A DNA stretch of 36,049 nucleotides from Dehalococcoidia bacterium (GTDB lineage: Bacteria; Chloroflexota; Dehalococcoidia; SZUA-161; SpSt-899): positions 1-36,049 of the forward strand of contig JAQTRE010000017.1 in assembly GCA_028711995.1 (NCBI GenBank). The letters are read 5' to 3'. Positions 32,859 to 36,049 of the stretch are shown here, one piece after another. Below the pieces are notes generated by a model, which ran no database searches, had not been told where the DNA came from, and saw nothing but the letters and a program-made list of their open reading frames with translations. Position 1 is the stretch's first letter. Each line of letters opens with the position of its first letter. A program made the translations under genes and the position numbers.

Positions 32859-33149
32859 ATGTCGGAATGGCACTTATACCTGATCAGATGTCACGATGGA
32901 AGTTTGTATACCGGAATCACCACTGATGTTGACCGCAGGTTCGCGGAGCACCAGGGAAAGAACGGTGAGGGAGCCAAGTGGCTCCGAGGCAGGGGCCCTC
33001 TGTTATTGGTTTTCCAGGAGAAACTGGAGAGCAGAAGCCTGGCGCTTCGTGTGGAAAGTAAGGTCAAGAAGCTGTCAAAGGCAAAGAAGGAAGAACTGAT
33101 AAGAACCAGAAAGCGCCTTGAGGCGATAATCAAACAGGTCGAGACGTAA
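32859..33149 (+). CDS. GIY-YIG nuclease superfamily protein (UPF0213/YhbQ-like)
   Basis: 96 residues, one GIY-YIG domain: [20 protein letters not shown] followed by [19 protein letters not shown]. Both Tyr residues and the Arg of the active site are present; the C-terminal half has [20 protein letters not shown] with the Glu expected to bind metal. Small stand-alone members such as YhbQ are DNA repair-related or of unknown role. Ribosome site is weak (AAGCAAAGATC), which fits translation following tex 30 bases upstream. Confidence 0.9.
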   Translation: MSEWHLYLIRCHDGSLYTGITTDVDRRFAEHQGKNGEGAKWLRGRGPLLLVFQEKLESRSLALRVESKVKKLSKAKKEELIRTRKRLEAIIKQVET

Positions 33150-33212
33150 AGGAACGTATCAGAGTATCCCCAGTTGACAATGACGATCCGATTCGGCTTG
33201 GCGCTTAATCCC

Positions 33213-33473
33213 TCAGCTTCGATAGCAGGGTCGCGCTGCACACGTAAAGCTTTTCCCATTATATCTGACGTTACGGGATTGCGGAACAGCTTCCCCGTTT
33301 TGCTTCATTTTTCGCACCGTATCAGCAACTAACTTCCGAATGCCCTTGAAGGCGGATTCCAAGTCTTCGGCAAACCATGACAAGTCTGGGAACTCCGCGC
33401 ACAAAGCAATATATTTTTCGTGATCGATAGACCAGATGACGCGATATGAATAGCCGTCATTCTCCAGTGGCAT
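33213..33473 (-). CDS. HicB-like antitoxin family protein with a divergent C terminus
   Basis: 86 residues. Residues 5-60 (YSYRVIWSIDHEKYIALCAE, DLSWFAEDLESAFKGIRKLV, MKQNGEAVP) match the HicB partial RNase H-like fold. HicB proteins of this kind normally continue with a GKF.VRVPPELHR-like stretch and a ribbon-helix-helix. Here the frame reads YNGKSFTCAARPCYRS and stops. In the +1 frame after YNGK the sequence reads GKALRVQRDPAIEAEGLSAK, faintly recalling the lost tail. GCAGGAG precedes the ATG. No HicA toxin was found on either side, so this is a solitary, perhaps decaying, gene. Confidence 0.65.
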   Translation of the reverse strand: MPLENDGYSYRVIWSIDHEKYIALCAEFPDLSWFAEDLESAFKGIRKLVADTVRKMKQNGEAVPQSRNVRYNGKSFTCAARPCYRS

Positions 33474-33670
33474 GTTTCGACTCCTGCAACTTCGCGATGG
33501 GCGCTGAATGCCCGCTTATTTTTGCTCAATTATGCCAGACATTCTCCCTTGAATCAAGCTTTGTCAGCGCAAGTATTGTCCGAAGCAGAATCTCAGGGGA
33601 AAAATCGCCAAATCGCTGAAGATGCAGAGAAGCACACAGGCATATTCGTGTATAGCGCTCTGGACCTGGC

Positions 33671-33708
33671 TTGCCGGATGGGATAGACTGAGGTAAGATA
33701 GACTGCGG
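33671..33708 (+). promoter_or_regulatory. Predicted promoter with direct repeat for the small hypothetical gene
   Basis: TTGCCG, 17 bases, TAAGAT (33671-33699). A direct repeat GATAGACTG(A/C)GG occurs at 33682-33693 and 33697-33708, overlapping spacer, -10 and start region, where a repressor would act. Confidence 0.4.
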
Positions 33709-33733
33709 CAAAAGCAGGAATCAGGAGACAGTG

Positions 33734-33922
33734 ATGATGAAAGTGTGGGGAATCCTATCTCCTCAAGTCGAGGCATCCGGATTCGAAGTCGTTCTCGATG
33801 AGGGGGGATATTTATTGTTACAGAGAGAGGGTCAGAACCTGGCCCGCTTTGACCCGCTCCAATATACCATGCCAGACGTCCGTCGGGAAGTGGAAAAACA
33901 TATCTGGGCCGCGCTGATCTGA
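33734..33922 (+). CDS. Small protein of unknown function
   Basis: 62 residues, soluble, no family recognised: MMKVWGILSPQVEASGFEVV then DEGGYLLLQREGQNLARFDP and a C-terminal helix with DVRREVEKHIWAALI. The pattern of short strands followed by a helix suggests one small alpha/beta domain. AGGAGA lies five bases before the ATG at 33734; the GTG at 33731 or the ATG at 33737 are also possible. It has its own predicted promoter with a direct repeat. It stands alone between convergent genes. Confidence 0.6.
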   Translation: MMKVWGILSPQVEASGFEVVLDEGGYLLLQREGQNLARFDPLQYTMPDVRREVEKHIWAALI

Positions 33923-34061
33923 AGCACCGTAATCTTTGAGGCACTTCTAGCTGTGGCCCGGCGATAGTACAAAGATACTACCTTTGCTGATGGGCTACAC
34001 TTGTCATGACACAGGCCTTGCATCCACCCATCCGTTCTTAGTGAGCTTGTGGTGTCAATTT

Positions 34062-35702
34062 TCAGGCGATGGCCAGCGTGACAACCTGCTTGCGAAAACG
34101 ATACCTTCCGGCTTGAGCCAATATCTGAGGCACGTACTCCTGCGGCACATCCACCAGGGTATGATCTTCCATGATGCGGATGGCGCCGATGGCGTGACCG
34201 GGAAAATCGGCATGATGGGCAATGGTTCCCACAACGTCGGCGGGACGAATGCCCTGCGCCTTGCCTGCGCTCAGTGTCAGCCGGACCATGCCTTTTTCAC
34301 GAGTGGCGGCGCCGGACCGGCCATTTCCGGTTGTCCTGACAGGGCGTTTGGTCTCCCGGCTCAGCCTCTTGGGACGCTCCTCGATGAGTTCGCTCACGGG
34401 CGCAATGGGTCTCTGTTTGGCATTGATGCGAGACATCTTGATGGCCACCGCCGCAATATCGGCAATATCATGGCCGGCCTCTGAAAGTTCCTGGACGATC
34501 TCTCTTTCATGACTGCAGCGTCCGCGTTTGAGCCAGATATCGAACTGAGCTAACAGCCGGCTTTTGCGATTGGCGTGAATTTCCGCCTCCGTGGGAATGG
34601 GCATTGGGGTGATCGGCTGCTTGGTATACCCCTCGATGCGATGCAGATACCACTTCTCCTTGGGCGTCACAAAAGAAATGGCGATGCCGGTTTTGCCTGC
34701 CCGCGCCGTACGCCCGATTCGATGCACGTACAGCTCAGGGTCCTGTGGCAGATCAAAGTTAAAGACATGCGAAATATCATCGATATCCAGCCCGCGCGCC
34801 GCCACATCGGTGGCCACCAGCGTTGTGATCTGGTCTCGACGAAAACGGTTCATCACCTGTTCCCGGGCGTTTTGGTTTAAGTCTCCGTTGAGCGCCTCGG
34901 CAGGGAATCCCCTCTCCTCCAGCGCCGTCACCAGTTCCGCGGTTCCGATACGGGTGCTGACAAAAACCAGCGCTCGACTGATATCTTCAACTTCAAATAC
35001 ACGCGTCAGGGCCGCCAGTTTATCCTTCCTGTTGACCAGAAGATATCGCTGATCCACCGACTCCACTGTGAGCTGCTTGCTTTTGATGCTTATCGACTGG
35101 GCTTCACGCATGTACTGGCTTGCGAGGCGGCGAATTTCCGCTGGCATGGTGGCCGAGAAAAGGGCCGTCTGACGATCCGGCGAGGTGCACTCGATGATGG
35201 ACTCAATATCATCGATGAAGCCCATGGAGAGCATTTCGTCGGCCTCATCCAAAACCACGGTACGGACCTGGCTCAGATCAAGGACACCCTTTTCGATCAA
35301 ATCAAGCAGTCGCCCCGGAGTTCCCACAACCACCTCCACACCCTGCTTCAGACGGCTGATCTGCAAATCATAAGACTGACCGCCGTAAACCGGCAGCACG
35401 CGCACGCTGCAATGTTGCCCATAATCGCGAATGGCCTCAGCTACCTGAAGCGCCAGTTCCCGCGTGGGAGACAGCACCAGAGCCTGCACATGTTTCTGCC
35501 CCGCCGTCAGATTTTGAAGGATGGGCAATGCGAAGGCGGCCGTCTTGCCGGTTCCCGTCTGGGCCTGAGCGATAACATCAGCACCTGCGAGCATCACCGG
35601 AATAACGGCGGATTGAATGGGGGTCGGGGTCTCGTAGCCAAGATCGGCCACGGCCTGCACCAGCCCCGGATGCAGGTTCAGCGATTCGAATTCGTTTGTC
35701 AT
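34062..35702 (-). CDS. deaD: DEAD-box RNA helicase with DbpA-type RNA-binding domain
   Basis: 546 residues. Helicase core motifs: Q motif GYETPTPIQSA; Walker A AQTGTGKT (47-54); PTRELALQ; TPGRLLDL; DEAD (152-155); SAT (183-185); ATDVAARGLDIDDISHVFNF and HRIGRTARAG. The C-terminal 75 residues (VRLTLSAGKAQGIRPADVVG to LVDVPQEYV) are the RRM-like domain found in DeaD/CsdA and DbpA. It unwinds RNA in ribosome assembly, mRNA turnover and cold adaptation. GAGGAGTACT precedes the ATG. The 160 bases upstream contain a strong intrinsic terminator on the same strand, so transcription into the gene may be conditional. Confidence 0.93.
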   Translation of the reverse strand: MTNEFESLNLHPGLVQAVADLGYETPTPIQSAVIPVMLAGADVIAQAQTGTGKTAAFALPILQNLTAGQKHVQALVLSPTRELALQVAEAIRDYGQHCSVRVLPVYGGQSYDLQISRLKQGVEVVVGTPGRLLDLIEKGVLDLSQVRTVVLDEADEMLSMGFIDDIESIIECTSPDRQTALFSATMPAEIRRLASQYMREAQSISIKSKQLTVESVDQRYLLVNRKDKLAALTRVFEVEDISRALVFVSTRIGTAELVTALEERGFPAEALNGDLNQNAREQVMNRFRRDQITTLVATDVAARGLDIDDISHVFNFDLPQDPELYVHRIGRTARAGKTGIAISFVTPKEKWYLHRIEGYTKQPITPMPIPTEAEIHANRKSRLLAQFDIWLKRGRCSHEREIVQELSEAGHDIADIAAVAIKMSRINAKQRPIAPVSELIEERPKRLSRETKRPVRTTGNGRSGAATREKGMVRLTLSAGKAQGIRPADVVGTIAHHADFPGHAIGAIRIMEDHTLVDVPQEYVPQILAQAGRYRFRKQVVTLAIA

Positions 35703-35823
35703 AGTACTCCTCTACCTGTATGATTTTAGTCCACTGTTGTCGCCGGTCCTTGCGGAACGGTTTCCCCTTCAAATGCCAACAGTTGACTCCATCCACAAGT
35801 AGTGAGCCTATACTGTCTGAAAC

Positions 35824-35860
35824 AAAAAACCGCCTCCCTCGAAAATGAAAGGGCAGACGG
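35824..35860 (-). terminator. Intrinsic terminator upstream of the helicase gene; possible attenuator
   Basis: Minus strand: CCGTCTGCCCT pairs with AGGGAGGCGG (10 bp, one bulged G, one G-U) around a ten-base loop, directly followed by TTTTTT. It is 120 bases before the helicase start. If transcription begins at the extended -10 at 35903-35911 it lies inside the helicase leader; otherwise it ends a gene to the right. Confidence 0.8.
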
Positions 35861-35902
35861 CATCTTGCTCGCATATCCTCTGGTTTTAGGTGGCTAATAT
35901 CT

Positions 35903-35911
35903 AGTATAGCA
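35903..35911 (-). promoter_or_regulatory. Extended -10 promoter candidate for the helicase gene
   Basis: Minus strand TGCTATACT. Start near 35896 would give a leader of about 190 bases. An inverted repeat GCATAC (35909-35914) and GTATGC (35930-35935) overlaps the -10 and -35 zone and could be an operator. Confidence 0.4.
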
Positions 35912-35972
35912 TACATTTGCACTAAGTGGGTATGCACTTTACTCAACCGGCCACAAAATGTAGTATGTAGGC

Positions 35973-36049
35973 ATGGAAGAGTCTGTTCATCCTGTTTCTG
36001 GCATTGATTATCCCGGGACATTCCAGGAATTTGACCGATGGTTTACCAG
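35973..36049 (+). CDS. IS1595-family transposase (N-terminal fragment at window edge)
   Basis: The last 25 codons of the window read MEESVHPVSGIDYPGTFQEF then DRWFT. A short variable start followed by DYPxTFxEFxxWF is how IS1595-group transposases begin, before a zinc-ribbon and a DDE-type domain that would lie beyond the edge. The ribosome site (TGTAGGC) is poor, common in insertion sequences. I could not fix the left terminal inverted repeat; it must lie between the helicase leader and 35973. Confidence 0.65.
   Translation, partial: MEESVHPVSGIDYPGTFQEFDRWFT
35973..36049 (+). mobile_element. Left part of an IS1595-like insertion sequence
   Basis: Inferred from the transposase start only. 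The true left end is upstream of 35973 and is not defined; the right end lies outside the window. Confidence 0.45.

Noticed and set aside
35578-36021. 147-codon minus-strand frame overlapping the helicase start.
   Set aside because: It runs through the intrinsic terminator and the transposase start and has no recognisable content.

Overview
The window looks like chromosomal DNA from an uncultured anaerobic or facultative bacterium, possibly a Chloroflexota/Dehalococcoidia-type lineage. That is an inference from gene content only: a 2-oxoacid:ferredoxin oxidoreductase with its own ferredoxin, an NDP-forming acyl-CoA synthetase-like protein, an acyl-CoA dehydrogenase, a cytoplasmic molybdopterin oxidoreductase, very long multi-PAS kinases and many stress proteins. 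No rRNA, tRNA, CRISPR array or prophage was seen. Promoters that can be read follow the housekeeping sigma-70 pattern; TACAAT and extended TGn -10 elements recur.

Layout, left to right. 1-2.5 kb (minus): start of an oxidoreductase alpha subunit behind a 2[4Fe-4S] ferredoxin, then a NodB-type deacetylase overlapping a glycosyltransferase that resembles the selenosugar synthase SenB. 2.7-5.7 kb: a small membrane protein, an acyl-CoA dehydrogenase with Asp at the usual catalytic Glu, an unrecognised protein and a single-domain response regulator. 5.8-17.6 kb: two giant multi-PAS histidine kinases (1324 and about 1304 aa) sharing a nearly ungapped 1.5-kb 3' segment and related upstream regions. 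They flank yajQ, a compact promoter/micro-ORF/terminator unit, corA and a tandem-domain universal stress protein. The second kinase is preceded by a frameshifted remnant of the receiver and PAS region kept by the first. 17.8-22.7 kb: phosphohexomutase, a FecR-domain protein and a 5'-truncated NHL/PKD surface protein. 23-26.7 kb: an orphan OmpR-type regulator, then an ATP-grasp ligase and a CoA-ligase alpha-like protein. 27.2-33.5 kb: a frameshifted tandem Usp, a DMSO-reductase-family oxidoreductase divergent from tex, a GIY-YIG protein and a solitary HicB-like protein. 33.7-36 kb: a small hypothetical protein, a DEAD-box helicase whose upstream region holds a strong intrinsic terminator (possible attenuator), and the first codons of an IS1595-like transposase at the right edge.

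The common theme is redox and carbon metabolism plus sensing and stress: two large kinases, two solitary response regulators and two tandem Usp genes. Signs of genome wear are frequent: kinase duplication and partial deletion, a truncated surface protein, a split usp, a HicB with an odd tail, and an insertion sequence. The observations I would check first are the 10.6-10.9 kb micro-gene/RNA unit, the helicase leader terminator, the kinase duplication with its remnant, and the SenB-like/deacetylase pair.
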